A stretch of 64,000 bases of DNA from Anthonomus grandis grandis (lineage: Eukaryota > Arthropoda > Insecta > Coleoptera > Curculionidae). A model generated the notes under the pieces. That model ran no database searches and had not been told where the DNA came from. It saw only the letters and a program-made list of their open reading frames with translations. Position 1 is the first letter of the stretch; each line of letters begins with the position of its first letter. Below, one piece after another: positions 21,851-32,903 of this stretch. The stretch lies in the NCBI RefSeq assembly GCF_022605725.1, contig NC_065547.1, positions 7,295,167 through 7,359,166 of the forward strand, in the 5' to 3' direction. The translations under genes and the position numbers were made by a program.

Positions 21851-23640
21851 AGTGTATGTTGCAGATATAAAACAGTCCATAAAATACAACAATTGACAAA
21901 AGATTTATTGATAGATGTGACATGGACTCTTCAGTAGAAAGAATTGTACCTGATCTTGAAGAGACACATCTCATAAACTTGAAAAACTTGTGGCGAATAT
22001 ATTCAATCCTATGGATATTTATCTGATAGCTACAAGACCATATTACATTTATAGCAATTCAAGATTAAGTCTGACCAGAAATGCAGAAATATCACTGAAA
22101 TTTTCATTACATGATCTGTTTACAAACCCCATTCTATTTGCCTTAGATATAATATGTTATGTATAATCTAAGTTATGAAAAAAACGGAGCAAGTAGTCAC
22201 CAAGATTCTTTGCAAAGTCAGCATGCTTTAAAGTTGCATTATTAATAGAGTGTGCTACAGAGACTCTTTTTATTAAATCTTATGAAGCAACATTAATTTA
22301 TGTTAAGAGACATGCTATTTAATTGCACCAAGAAAAGATTATGTTAATATGAGTTTGCAGAATTTTAATATCAAAAAAAAGAGCAGACTTGACTATACAG
22401 TTTTAAATGACAAACATTTCAACTTCAGGAGAAGAACAAGTTCGTTTATAAATAGAATAAGCAAGAATGAACCAATCTTAACTTGCTGCTTGCAATTGCT
22501 TAAATAGGTATGATTTAATCCAAGATAACAAGGCACCAGCTTTAATAGTTGTTGATGAATCAAAATGGAATGGTTAAGCTTGATAAAGGCCTTACTGAAC
22601 TCGGTATAAATGGCATCTCATGGAATGAACTAAAAATAATATTAGTAAATATAAAAAGGTTGGAAAGGCCTTCTCCAAAATAACCTCGACATATTGCTCA
22701 AAGCGCTTAGAAATAGAGGATTAGATATTGTGAAGTTGACGTAAATTGTTTTTCTATTGATTTGAGGAAGTTTGTTACTCCACTATTAGTTTCTCCTTCA
22801 TTTTTTTTCCCAGTTATTACCTAAATCTGAATGAGACAACATTAAAATAAAATTAATTGTGCGCCATTTTGGTCAAAAATTAAAAAAAAAATTGAAGATT
22901 AAATTTAAAAAACAGGGAAAATTTAATAAAAAAAGGAAAAAATATTACTCCTTAAATTTGAGGAATAACAAAAAAATGCAATGCATTTTAAATAGCCAGT
23001 AACCTCATCTATTCACTATTTCCGTTTGGCTACTAACCTTTTTAGGTTTATTACAAGGCAGTACCAGTTCAAGAGGAGGGTGGTATGAACCAAGAGTAAC
23101 GAGACCGTTTTTGATTGTAAAGGGTAAATCAAGATCTGAAAAGCAGAGACATCCAGAATTGACCCAGATTTATTAACTGGCCTATTGAATTAAGACAAAC
23201 CTGAAAAAGCAAGTGAATAACAGAAAACTGGTTTCCAAGATAGAAAGATTAAAGTCATAAACGCTTAAGACATTTTTATACAGGTCACAAGCTTTTGCAA
23301 TAGTTCCACAGTACTTTTCATAAGCAGGTATGTCCATGGCGAAAGGAATAAAAATACAGCCAAGACAGTATTCCTTAGGGTCTCCTGGATCAGCTAAAAT
23401 TCAAATATCTTCCATAGATAAAACAGCAATATTCGATTTATGAGATTTACTATAGTTTCTGACAACAAAGAGCACACCTCCACCTCTACTTTTGGAACTA
23501 TTAATAACATTACGGTCTGTTCTGTAAACGAGAAATTTTGCACTATTAATTTTGGGTCTATAGTCTGAACATTGCAGAGAAGGTCTTTAAGTTTAGTTCA
23601 GACCTCTAACATTTTGATAAAAGAAGAGAATTTTTAATGA
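21850..23640 (-). mobile_element. Very degraded non-LTR retrotransposon
   Basis: No long frame survives, but minus-strand translation in alternating frames gives endonuclease-like text. FYQNVRGLN lies near 23610, and YRTDRNVINSSKSRGGGVLF with VVRNYSKSHKSNIAVLS lies at 23430-23530. Further down comes RT C-terminal text: NATLKHADFAKNLGDY, KANRMGFVNRSC and SDISAFL at about 22060-22250. Order and orientation match a Jockey/CR1-type LINE. Stop codons are frequent, so this is an old copy. Confidence 0.6.
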
Positions 23641-23775
23641 AGTTCGTTTGTTTGGGAATCGACTGGCTGTATCAAAATTTTGATTAATCAGTAAATTTTG
23701 CATCCAAAAATAGCAAGTAACAAGGTGAAACTCGACTAATTTAGTTAGAATTTTAAGAAAGTTGTTTTTTTTATT
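23640..23775. repeat. Degenerate intronic-type repeat, copy outside gene 1
   Basis: GGGAATCGACTGGCTGTATC, then AACTCGACTAATTTAGTTAG, resemble the blocks at 5515 and 16640. Confidence 0.35.
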
Positions 23776-23901
23776 AGGAAATCCGCGAAACAGATACTAC
23801 TTACCTAATTCATATTAAATTTTAAGAAACTTATATACAACCAATCCTGATATTTTTTTACGCACATTTGACCCCCACTACCTTTTCAACGACCCCAACA
23901 A

Positions 23902-23947
23902 GTTTTATAACTTACAACTACAATTAAAATGTTGTAAGTTATAAAAC
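23902..23947. repeat. Perfect 17-bp inverted repeat with 12-nt loop
   Basis: Arm GTTTTATAACTTACAAC (23902-23918) is followed after 12 nt by its exact reverse complement (23931-23947). No coding context; flanks are AT-rich spacer. It could be a tiny foldback remnant. Confidence 0.85.
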
Positions 23948-24639
23948 GTTCCTTTATGTTACACGTTATTGCGCCTACCTGTAACATAGTAATGCCTGTA
24001 CTAAAAAAATTATTAATAATAAAATTGTAAAGAATACATGGTAACACTATATGTAGGAAAATTTAATGTAAACTAAATAAATGCATTTTAAATCATTTGT
24101 TATACTTAAAATAGTTTAGAATTTACTGTTTAAGAGGTTTAGCTTTGCGTTATACGAATTTTATAATGTCCCTTAATGTCTTTTACCCAAAAATTAATTA
24201 AATAATTAAACATATCGAATGTAATAATGCCACTAAAAAAAAATAATTTAATTTATGATTATAATTAGGTTAAACATTGTTGCACAATAAAATACATATT
24301 GGAAAGTTCTTAGCACGTTTTGCTTTTACTTAAATTATTTATAATTACGCTCAAACTCATTGTTAACATGCCATAAGGTGCCAAAATTTCAAATTGTTAA
24401 TAATTAAAAAAAAAATCGTCACGTCCATTCTAAATTAGCGAAAACAAAATGTGATGTGGTGCCGATGTTGAATTTCGATTTAATTTCCTTTTAAAACTGA
24501 TACTAGAAATTATTTTTAAAAATTATAGAATTGTCTTAATCATAGTTGACTACCTGTATAATCTTGTAGATATGTAACATAATAGGTCTTACGCCATTTA
24601 TTTATGAAAATAAATTATACATTTAAAATGTGTTGTTTT
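23948..24639. other. AT-rich spacer, nothing seen
   Basis: No coding frame, repeat or structural motif recognised on either strand. Confidence 0.5.
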
Positions 24640-25410
24640 TTTGCAGTTGTATAAGAGTTTTTTAAAGGAAATTTAAATTTCTTTAAATTTCCTTATAAAG
24701 AGTATAAGATAACTGAGATATCAAGCAATATGTCGAGGTTCACTCCTTACGGTAGAATTCACTTGATCAATTTTTTTGAATGGTTTATTTGGACTAATGT
24801 TAATGTAATACAAACGTTGTATTAAAGTCTTCTAAAGGAAATTTAATTATCTTTAAATCTCGTGTATGAAACTTGTATTAAAGTTTTTTAAAGGAAATTT
24901 AACGGTATTCAACGTTGTTTTTAAGAATAAATATCGTAAGATTAATAGCACTCTATTAAGCAAAATGTCGAGGTTCATTCCTAAAAGCAGAATTCATTAG
25001 ACCCAGTTTTTAATGTGAAATATCTGGACTATTAGTGATGTTACATAAAAGTCGTATAAAAGTGTTTTAAAAGAAATTTAATGATCTTTAATTCTGCTTA
25101 CAAGAACAAATGTCGTAAGACTGCCAGCAACTGAAATATGTGCAGCTTCACTCCTTAAAGCAGAACTAACTGGATCCAGTTTTAATTCTCGAATGTCTGG
25201 ACTATCGTGAATGTTACATAAAACTTATTTAAGAGTGTTTTAAAAGAAATTTAACGACCTTTAATTTTGCTTATAAGAACAAATATTCTAAGATTAACAA
25301 CAACTGAAATATCAAGCAATATGTGCAGCTTTATTTCCTAAAGCAAAACTTACTTGATCCAGTTTTATTTCTGGAATGTCTGGACTATCGTTATTGTTAC
25401 TTAAAAAGAG
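24640..25410. repeat. Satellite-like tandem array, monomer about 174 bp
   Basis: Monomers share TTTTAAA(G/A)GAAATTTAA (near 24662, 24830, 24890, 25066 and 25240), CTTATAAGAACAAAT(G/A)T-like text, ATATCAAGCAATATGT, AAAGCAGAATTCA and CTGGACTAT(T/C)(A/G)GT (25028, 25198, 25380). The clearest period is 174 bp. The first monomer contains a 13-bp inverted repeat at 24665-24694 (AAGGAAATTTAAA, 4-nt loop). Confidence 0.75.
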
Positions 25411-25479
25411 TTTTTTATATATAACACATAAAACTGACATTGGCTCACCATGACACACCTTTCTTCTCAAATAGTTATA

Positions 25480-26200
25480 TACAAAAATTTTGAATTTTAA
25501 TGTTTCCCTTTAAAAATAATTAATAAACTCTGTTCTTGGAGGACAGTTGAGACTCTTGACACGTGTTTCGCTAAATATGTTAGCATCTTCAGGAGCAAAT
25601 TAAAACAGATGGTTTGTTTGTTTATGTTAAAACATCTCGAGAATAAAAAAAGAATTTTTGGTTAAGGGTAAAACTATCTCGTAATTTGAGTTACACAAAA
25701 ATTTTAACCATAAACATTTTTTTCTACAAAATTCCAAATTTTTGAAATTAGTTTTTTTTATTTTCCTTTAATTTGTTCTTTGGTTAATTTTTATTTATTA
25801 TTACTACTTGTCTGTAAACATTTGTAATTATTATTAAAATCAAGAGATAAAAGTAGCTTTAACTTATATTCGCCTTTTTGGGGCAAATGAAATAGGCATT
25901 TAATACCAAATAAAATTATATTTATTTTATTTATGTTATCTCTATTGTTGTGACGAATTCATAATTAGTAACAGGTATTTTAATTCTAAGCATCCAATAA
26001 TTGTGAAAAAAAAATTTATAAATGTTTTAACACAAAACAATTATCCAAGAGAATTTTTGGAAAACTGCTTTAAACAGCGTATAAAATTAAATTAACCACT
26101 TTTTGCGACAAATTTTATTTTATTATTTATTCCTGATTTTTCTGATAAAATTAAAAGAATTGTTAAAAAATTTAACATTAGATATATTTTTAAGTCGCAA
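25480..26200 (-). mobile_element. Penelope-like element terminal fragment with hammerhead-like fold
   Basis: On the minus strand 25558-25592 reads CTGAAGA, a stem GCTAA...TTAGC, then GAAAC and ACGTGTC. This is the layout of hammerhead cores found in Penelope element terminal repeats (CTGANGA, stem II, GAAA, short stem III, UH). Flanking sequence has no coding frame, so only a non-coding end is present. It interrupts or abuts the 174-bp satellite, which resumes at 26215. Confidence 0.5.
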
Positions 26201-26214
26201 AGTACATATTTATT

Positions 26215-26425
26215 ACTTTGCTTATAAGAACAAATGTCGTAAGATTACTTGCAAATGAGATATCAAGCAAAATGTCGAGGTTCACTCCTAAAAGCAGAAT
26301 TCATTAGGCCTAGTTTTTAATGTGAAATATCTGGACTATTAGTGATGTTACATAAAAGTCATATAATAGTGTTTTAAAGGAAATTTTACGACATTTATTT
26401 TGGCTTATAAGAACAAATGTTACAA
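26215..26425. repeat. Single copy of the 174-bp satellite monomer
   Basis: CTTATAAGAACAAATGTCG, AAGCAAAATGTCGAGGTTCA, CTGGACTATTAGTGATGTTA and TTTTAAAGGAAATTTTACG match the array at 24640-25410 in order. The copy ends where the LINE at 26430 begins. Confidence 0.75.
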
Positions 26426-26429
26426 AAGA

Positions 26430-28430
26430 TAGACATAAAGATAAGACAAAAAGACAGTGCTGGAGGCGGTTCTGCGATGACGTGGAAAACACACCCTCCG
26501 CAGCACGACTGTGCAAAGTACTGTCCAAGGAACCTGGAACTAAATTGGTTGGGTCGCTGTCACTTCCAAATGGCGGCTTTACTACCAATGAGTGGGAGTC
26601 ACTGGATAATACTTACAAGAGGGTGAAATGGGCAATCAAGACATTCCCCCCCCCCCTTCAAATCTCCGGGCATGGATGGATTATATCCATGCCTTTTGCA
26701 AAACGGGTTAGAAGTACTAACCCCACACATAGTCAGACTATTCAGGACGTCCCTTGCTCAGGGCTACGTCCCAAAGTTATGGCGTCAAGTGAATGTCGTC
26801 TTCATTCCGAAACCCGGAAAAAGCGATTTTACAGATCCCAAATCGTACCGACCTATCAGCCTTACCAGCTTTATGCTGAAGGCAATGGCGAGGCTGATTG
26901 ATCGGTACCTTAAGGAAAGCATCCTGGTCAACAAACCACTGCATGTGCACCAATACGCCTATCAGGCGGGCAAATCTACGGACCTGGCCCTACACCACCT
27001 CGTGAGGAAGGTGGAGGGTGCTCTGGGTAGTGGCAAGGCCTGTCTGGGTTCGACAACACCCCTTTCGCATTATTCTGCCAAGCACTCGAGAGCCGCGGCT
27101 CAGAACCCAGTTTGGTTAGCTGGATAGAGGCCATGCTCTCGAAATGTCATGTATCTGCCCAGCTTAACAACGAGATTGTCGAAACGTTGGCGGCTAGGGG
27201 CTGCCCGCAGGGAGGAGTATTGTCCCCTACCTTGTGGTGCCTTGTGGTCGACAGCCTGATGAATCTTTTAAACAATGCCCAGGGAGAGACGCCGTCTCAA
27301 TGCGGGGCCCTATGATGAGAGCTCTGCGTATGGTGGACATATGGTGCCTCTCGGGAGGTCTCAGGATTAACCCCAAAAAAGTAGAGCTCCTACTATTCAC
27401 GAGGAGACGTAACTTTAGCACGCCCCCTGTTATCTCTCTAGGTGGCGTGCAGCTGCATTACTCCAGGACAGTTCGAGTTCTGGGAATCAAGTTAGATCCC
27501 AAACTCTCCTGGCACGATCATGCAGACACCAGAATGAAGAAGGCCACCTGCGCGCTATGGGCCTGCAGGCGGGCTTTCGGCAATACCTGGGGTCTGTCTC
27601 CTAAGATCCTCCACTGGATCTACTCGCACATTGTGAGACCTCTTCTCACATACGGCGTTATCGTTTAGTGGCCATGTACGGAGAAAGCGAAAATTCGTGC
27701 TCAACTGGACAGAGTCCAACGTCTTGCATGTCTCAGCATAACGGGTTCCATGCGGACGGCGCCAACTAGAGCGCTTGAGACTCTGCTGAGCCTTCCGCCT
27801 CTGAACCTCGTTGTGCGATTCGAGGCAATCAGGACTGCGTACAGGCTATACGTCCTCGGCGAACTTCGTGCTGGCGAGACCGGTCACGCAAAAATTTGGT
27901 CACGGGCCATACAGGAATGTCCTCTCCTTCTTATGGGCAGTGACTGCATGGCTCCAGTGACTGTGGACTGCGAGGGATTCGCGACGCACATTTCAGGCAG
28001 AGAGGAGTGGCAGCATTCCAACAGACCTGCATTGCTAAATAGGGGGCCCATCTGGTACACAGATGGCTCCAGAATGAATAACAGAGCTGGATCAGGGCTT
28101 TGTGGTGGGATCACACATACCAGTAGGGCATACTCGCTGGGGGAGTACGCCACTGTCTTCCAGGCCGAAGTATTCGCTGTATTAAAATGCAGACAGAAAA
28201 TCCTAAGCTGCGGACACCGCAATACAGTCGTATCAATATGCTCGGACAGCAGAGCTGCCATTAAGGCTATCACGGCCGCAAAGGTAAGCTCCAAGCTTAT
28301 ACTAGAGTGCATAAAAGTCCTGAAAACTGGTACAGGTTGGCTGCAGGGTCCAGCTCGTCTGGATACCTGGCCACGCAGGTAATGAGGAAGCGGACTCTCT
28401 TGCCAGACTGGGATCCGCGAATGTGCCGAT
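26430..28430 (+). mobile_element. LINE with RNase H (R1/LOA/I group), copy 1, truncated at both ends
   Basis: RT blocks: MDGLYPCLLQNGLEVLTPHI (26672-26731), FIPKPGKSDFTDPKSYRPIS (26805-26864), HQYAYQAGKSTDLALHHLV (26950-27003), GCPQGGVLSPTLWCLVVDSL (27201-27260), then GGLRINPKKVELLLFTRRR (27354-27410) and LGIKLDPKLSW (near 27480). After a stop at 27666, the connection and RNase H domain continue (27750-28380) with IWYTDGSRMNNRAGSGLCGG, FQAEVFAVLKC and ICSDSRAAIKAI. Between the GGVLSP block and GGLRIN the (F/Y)ADD catalytic box is absent. Two frameshifts and a further 5' deletion are visible against the 61.5-64 kb copy. Similarity to that copy stops at GCGAATGTGCCGATGG (about 28430), inside RNase H. 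Confidence 0.85.
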
Positions 28431-29274
28431 GGTGTTATGTTATAAATAATATTCCGGCAAGACTAACCGGTTTACAGGGACCATTTCTAGGGAGTTGAGT
28501 TTGTTCGACAGTCTTGATTTAAAAGTTCTAAACAACAAGAACAACTCCCTAGATCTGATAGGTTTCAGAAACCCTGTTAAATTTAAATGATGGAAAAAAA
28601 GAACCTATCAGGCCGGCTTCGTGGGTTCTCTGTATGGTTAGTTGTCTCAGTCACACTCACTCACTCAGTAGTAAAACACCTTAATTTAAATTAAATGGGG
28701 TGTTTATTAAAGTTAAGATCTTGCTTCATCAGAGACAATGTAAAGTTAAAGTTGACAGGCAAACAAAATCTGCTAAGTAAATACAAGTAAATATACATGA
28801 TAGTCTTAAAAATGTAAACAAAAATAAATAAAAGATATGGTTATAAAATATATAAGATAAAATAAAGAATATGGTTAAGATCAATTAAATAGGAAAAGAA
28901 AAAGACTAGTAAGCTTACGTGTTCTTCTTTCGGGGGTGAGAGCCCGCGATGGGCTATTTTTCACCACCACTGCTGGGTCATGACTGGCGGTTTACAAACT
29001 CATATTCAAGGAACCCTAAGAGAGATTTCTCAATGGAAACATGGAACACCAAATAAAATGTCACCAACGGTGAAAACTACTTACGAAGTTTCAAAAGTTT
29101 GAAGTTTCATCAAACGACTAAAAACCATCCTGCTTCAAAAAATATTTGCTTGAAAATAAAGAAACACTAATGAATTTTAGTTTTTAGTATTAATTTAGAT
29201 AAAAATGTGCTGGCGGAGAGAGATGATACTAGATTTATTTCACTACACCATTAATCTGTCTCCGTCACAGCGGA
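28431..29274. other. Unassigned region, possible LTR-like sequence
   Basis: An 11-bp inverted repeat CTAGGGAGTTG / CAACTCCCTAG spans 28487-28552. Below it is AT-rich text with a CACTCACTCACTCAG run (28652) and a GCCCGCGATGGGC mini-hairpin (28951). No coding frame. It could belong to the 3' end of the Gypsy element at 30.9 kb, but no matching second LTR is in the window. Confidence 0.3.
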
Positions 29275-29604
29275 GCAAGGTTCACCATTGACAGACGCAG
29301 GAGCTGAGAGCTGGAAAGACCCCCCAGATGCGTCGCGGAACTGCTTAAGTAGTAGTCCAAAAGACGTCTGGGCACAAGACCGGAGGTTGAGGAACTTCGC
29401 TCGTTACTTTATGGGTTTAGCCACTATGGGTCCAACCAAAGCCCATACGTAGATCAGTAATAAGCAAACCATAGAGTGCCTGGTAGAAAGTGCAAATACG
29501 GGCCAAATCGTAATAATTCGATACGCGGCGTCACTGGCGTCCGATTTAGTAAAGCGGTTGACCAATTCAATTGCCGTGAAATCTTCTCCATGCACGCACA
29601 GCAT
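29275..29604 (-). other. Orphan open frame with one internal stop and a hydrophobic segment
   Basis: A GC-richer island (about 45-50% GC against roughly 30% around it). The minus frame starts MLCVHGEDFTAIELVNRF at 29604, has a hydrophobic stretch MVCLLLIYVWALVGPIVA, stops at about 29404, then continues in the same frame with SCAQTSFGLLLKQFRDASGG to a second stop at 29275. I do not recognise it. It might be a broken exon or a fragment of an unknown element. Confidence 0.3.
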
Positions 29605-30905
29605 ATTGTAAACAATAACAAAGAATTAAAATGGTGATAATATTGATAGTGGTTCAATGAAAAATATTGGCGAATTCCATTAAGAGTCGAAGGCAATTGT
29701 AATTATGGTGGGTGTCTCAGTCAGCAGTCTCGTACTTATAAAGTTTTGAATGAAAAATTTAGAACAAGGTCATTTTTAAATATTTTAACCAAATGAATAA
29801 AAGTTAGGATTCTCCAGATCCCGTCTAAAGCGTAATTAATCCTGTAACAAGAATGTAATAAAATTTCCCAATATCAACTTAGTAACGTTAGAAATGAATT
29901 TTATGATCGGTTAGGATATTGTTTAGCTGTTAATGGGGGGTTGTTTGAACATTTTATTTTATTTTATTATATTTTATTTTTCCACACTTAGTAAAATATT
30001 AAGAGTTCTGTTCTCTCTTTTTTCGGATGTATTTTCGATCTTCCGAGTTAAACATTTACAATTATTTATTGTAATGTCTTTGGACTCGAATTTACTAACA
30101 ATAGGTTTAATGGGTGAAATGGACCAGATAGGCTTGATGGGAAAATAAATTGAAAATATTTCAGATACTGCTATTGGTTTAATTAAATTCTAAGTATGAT
30201 AAAATTATTTTTTTAATAATCGATAATAATAATAATTGTTATTGGTTTAACTTTATCGTTATATTAAATTAAAGTTTAGATAAAAGAGTAGGGTTAACGT
30301 ATCTTACTTTGAATGTATGGTTGTGAGATTGATTAAACGAAAAAAAAACATTTCTTGTATTCGGTTGTACGTCAGATTTGACAAAGCCTTACAACAAATT
30401 GTTTGCTGGTGTCTGGTTTTACCTGAACCGAAAATTTGGTAATTTTGCAATTACATTTAATTGAATAATTCAAGATTCGCTTATTAATTTTTTTTTGAAA
30501 CTTTGCACGAGGGTTTGCCAGATTGGTCTCATCAAAAAGTTATCTTACTTTTTTTTTGTAAAATGTACAGGGAAGCCAATAATTGACCTCCTAAAATTTA
30601 CATGGGATTACCTATGTTCCGCTCTGCGACGCACCACCCGGTATACAGACATTTGTACAAATGTATGATATACCGTATGTGAGGGCATATTGTACATTTG
30701 TACAATACGTCAATAAAGATTAAAGCAAGTTACTCAATAAAGATTCGAGTCGCTCAACTATTCGGCACTGATATATTTTTAAATAAATACTGAATAATAA
30801 CTACAACGTAATCAACAACTATTCATATCTCCAGACATAACACACAAATTTTTTATAATATCAACAAAAGAAAGTAAAAAAAAGAAACATAAATAAACAA
30901 TGATT
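29605..30905. other. AT-rich sequence downstream of the Gypsy pol remnant
   Basis: Contains a 16-bp palindrome ACATTTGTACAAATGT (about 30649-30664) and repeated TTGTACA text at 30645-30710, followed by CAATAAAGATT twice (30710-30745). These could be part of a 3' LTR of the adjacent Gypsy element, but no LTR partner is present. Confidence 0.35.
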
Positions 30906-32893
30906 TTAAATATTTTCCTCTTCAAATTCACCTTGCCATACCCGCATCATTTCAGTAGAAACAATTCTTTTGCGATTAGTGGCTAAATTTTCAATTTGTA
31001 CCCGGTCATTAGGGAACAGCTGTATGCTTTCGAATGGATCTTCGTACCTAGGATCCAGTTTGAATAAGTGCGAATTTCCAGACGAATGGAAAACTATATC
31101 TCCTACTTTAAAATTTTTTGTTGTTTTTCGTCTTTTGTCAAATCGCTCTTTTGACTCTAAACCGCAACGAAGAGAGCGTTCGTAAGCGGTTTTACGATCA
31201 CTAATTAAATTTCGATCAGTAGTTGTCACTGGTTTTAAACTTTCTGTTAAATTTTGAATATCCCTGGTATCCATAAGTTGCCCCGTTAACAAATAGAGTG
31301 GGGAAAATCCCGTGGTCTTTTGAACAGTGGTATTAAGGGTTAGTTGCAACTTAGGGAAAACGCTCGCCCATTCTGACTTATTGTTATTTACTTCTACGCG
31401 GAACAGATCTAGAACTGTTGAGACGTATCGTACTACCTGCCCATTTCCGCGGGGGGCGCTTTTAGCAATTAAATGCTGGGTAATGTTTAATTTTGAGAGT
31501 AACTCTTTTATTTGTTGGTCGGTAAAATTAGTTCCCCTATCGCTTATCAACCGTTTAGTGTTCCCGAATATGTTTAAATAAATTTCTAGGTTTTTACTAG
31601 TCCCAGGACCAGAAAGAGTTTTTAACGGGATTAAAAATAAATATTTTGTGAATGTATCTATTAAAAGAAGGACCTTAGAACATTGAAAGGCCTTTCAATG
31701 TTCTAAGAGAAGGACTTATTTATAACCCTCTGGTGTTAAAGGGAATGGTCCCACACAATCGCAATGCACTGTGTGAAAAGGAATTGGATTTTTTTCAATA
31801 GGGTGTAATAGTCCCTGTTTTCGCCCAGTGTGTTTTTTACTTGCTATGCATTTAAGACAGTGGTCACAATATTTTTTGACGAATTATGCCATTCGCGGGA
31901 ACCAAAAATAGTGTTCTAGTTTTGCAAAAGTTTTATCCGGTCCAACGTGTGACTGTTCGTCGTGAAAAATTTTTAACAACCCGAGTCTACTTCCCTTGGG
32001 AACAAAAGCCCTGTAAATTGGTGGGTTTTGGCCCGGGTTAATTTTTTGAAAAAGAAACTCGTTTTGGCACAAATAGTTTTCGGATGGTTACGGTGGGTTT
32101 CGGCTAAAATAATCTACGTGTGTAATGTATTTGCCTTTTCGATACTCGATATTAAAGTCAAACGATTGCAAGTAGAGCCACCACCTCGCGGCTCTGGGCA
32201 AAAAATCTTTCTTTTTTTGAGTTAATTTTAGCGAGTTATGATCGTTTAAATATGATAAGTTTAAATGTGATTCCGTATAAGTAAACGCGGTAATGTTTCA
32301 CTGCATAATGGACAGCAAGAGTCTCGAGCTCATACGAGTGATAGTTACTTTCTTCTTTTGTAGCTCGTTTTGAAAAATAAGGTATTACTTTTAGTTTATT
32401 ATCTATTTTTTGAAAGAGTATTGCCCTAAATCCCAGAGAACTCGCGTCTGTATTAAGTTCCGTGTCTAAAGTAGGGTCAAAAATCGCCAAAAGAGGTCGT
32501 TGAGACAGAAAAGCACAAACGTAATTTTTTGCAATTTCTTGATCCGTTCCCCACACAAAATCGACTCCTTTTTTTATAAGGTTTGTGATACAAGCTGTGC
32601 GCGTTGAAAATTCAGGAATGTACTTCCGGAAGTACCCGGCAAGACCCATAAATTGGCGAACCTGTTTTACATTTTTGTGGGTCGGGCGCATTAAATAATG
32701 CTTTTAATTTTCCTTCGTCAGGCCTTACACCATCTTCGGAAATTTCATGACCAAGATAGAGAATTTGTTTTTCGAAGAATTTACATTTAGCAATATTTAA
32801 GCTAAACCCTGCCGAAGTGAGGGAGGCTAGGACTCGATCGAGTTTTTCCAAACCTGCCTTAATGGTTTTTGATGGTATAATGACGCATATTCT
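30906..32893 (-). mobile_element. Gypsy-type LTR retrotransposon pol remnant (RT/RNase H/integrase), 5'-truncated
   Basis: Read downward. The RT end begins near 32885 (VIIPSKTIKAGLEKLDRVL), then KFFEKQILYLGHEISEDGV. The RNase H region (32236-32691) has FMGLAGYFRKYIPEFS, DPTLDTELNTDASSLGFRAI and YELETLAVHYAVKHYRVYLY. An integrase zinc-binding region follows (HDEQSHVGPDKTFAKLEHYF, then CDHCLKC). The core has HCDCVGPF, ISDRGTNFTDQQI and GNGQVVRYVST. The C-terminal part ends at 30906 with KVGDIVFHSS and MMRVWQGEFEEENI. Frame breaks separate the blocks. The third catalytic residue is changed: GNGQVVRY where the family has Glu after QV (codon GTA, one step from GAA). No gag or LTR pair was found. 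Confidence 0.85.
31666..31715. mobile_element. 34-bp perfect palindrome flanked by 8-bp direct repeats, inserted in Gypsy integrase
   Basis: Positions 31674-31707 are a perfect palindrome whose left arm is CTTAGAACATTGAAAGG. AGAAGGAC occurs immediately on both sides (31666-31673 and 31708-31715). The insert plus one direct repeat is 42 bp. Removing them rejoins the integrase text GYK and VLLLIDTFTKYLF around the insertion site. This has the form of two fused terminal inverted repeats with an 8-bp target duplication. Confidence 0.8.
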
Positions 32894-32903
32894 TTAATAT
32901 TAG

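Noticed and set aside
29404..29604. G-protein-coupled receptor exon (IITIWPVFAL plus hydrophobic segment resembles an intracellular loop 2 and helix 4)
   Set aside because: No DRY-type motif in place, no neighbouring receptor exons and an internal stop; the likeness is too weak.
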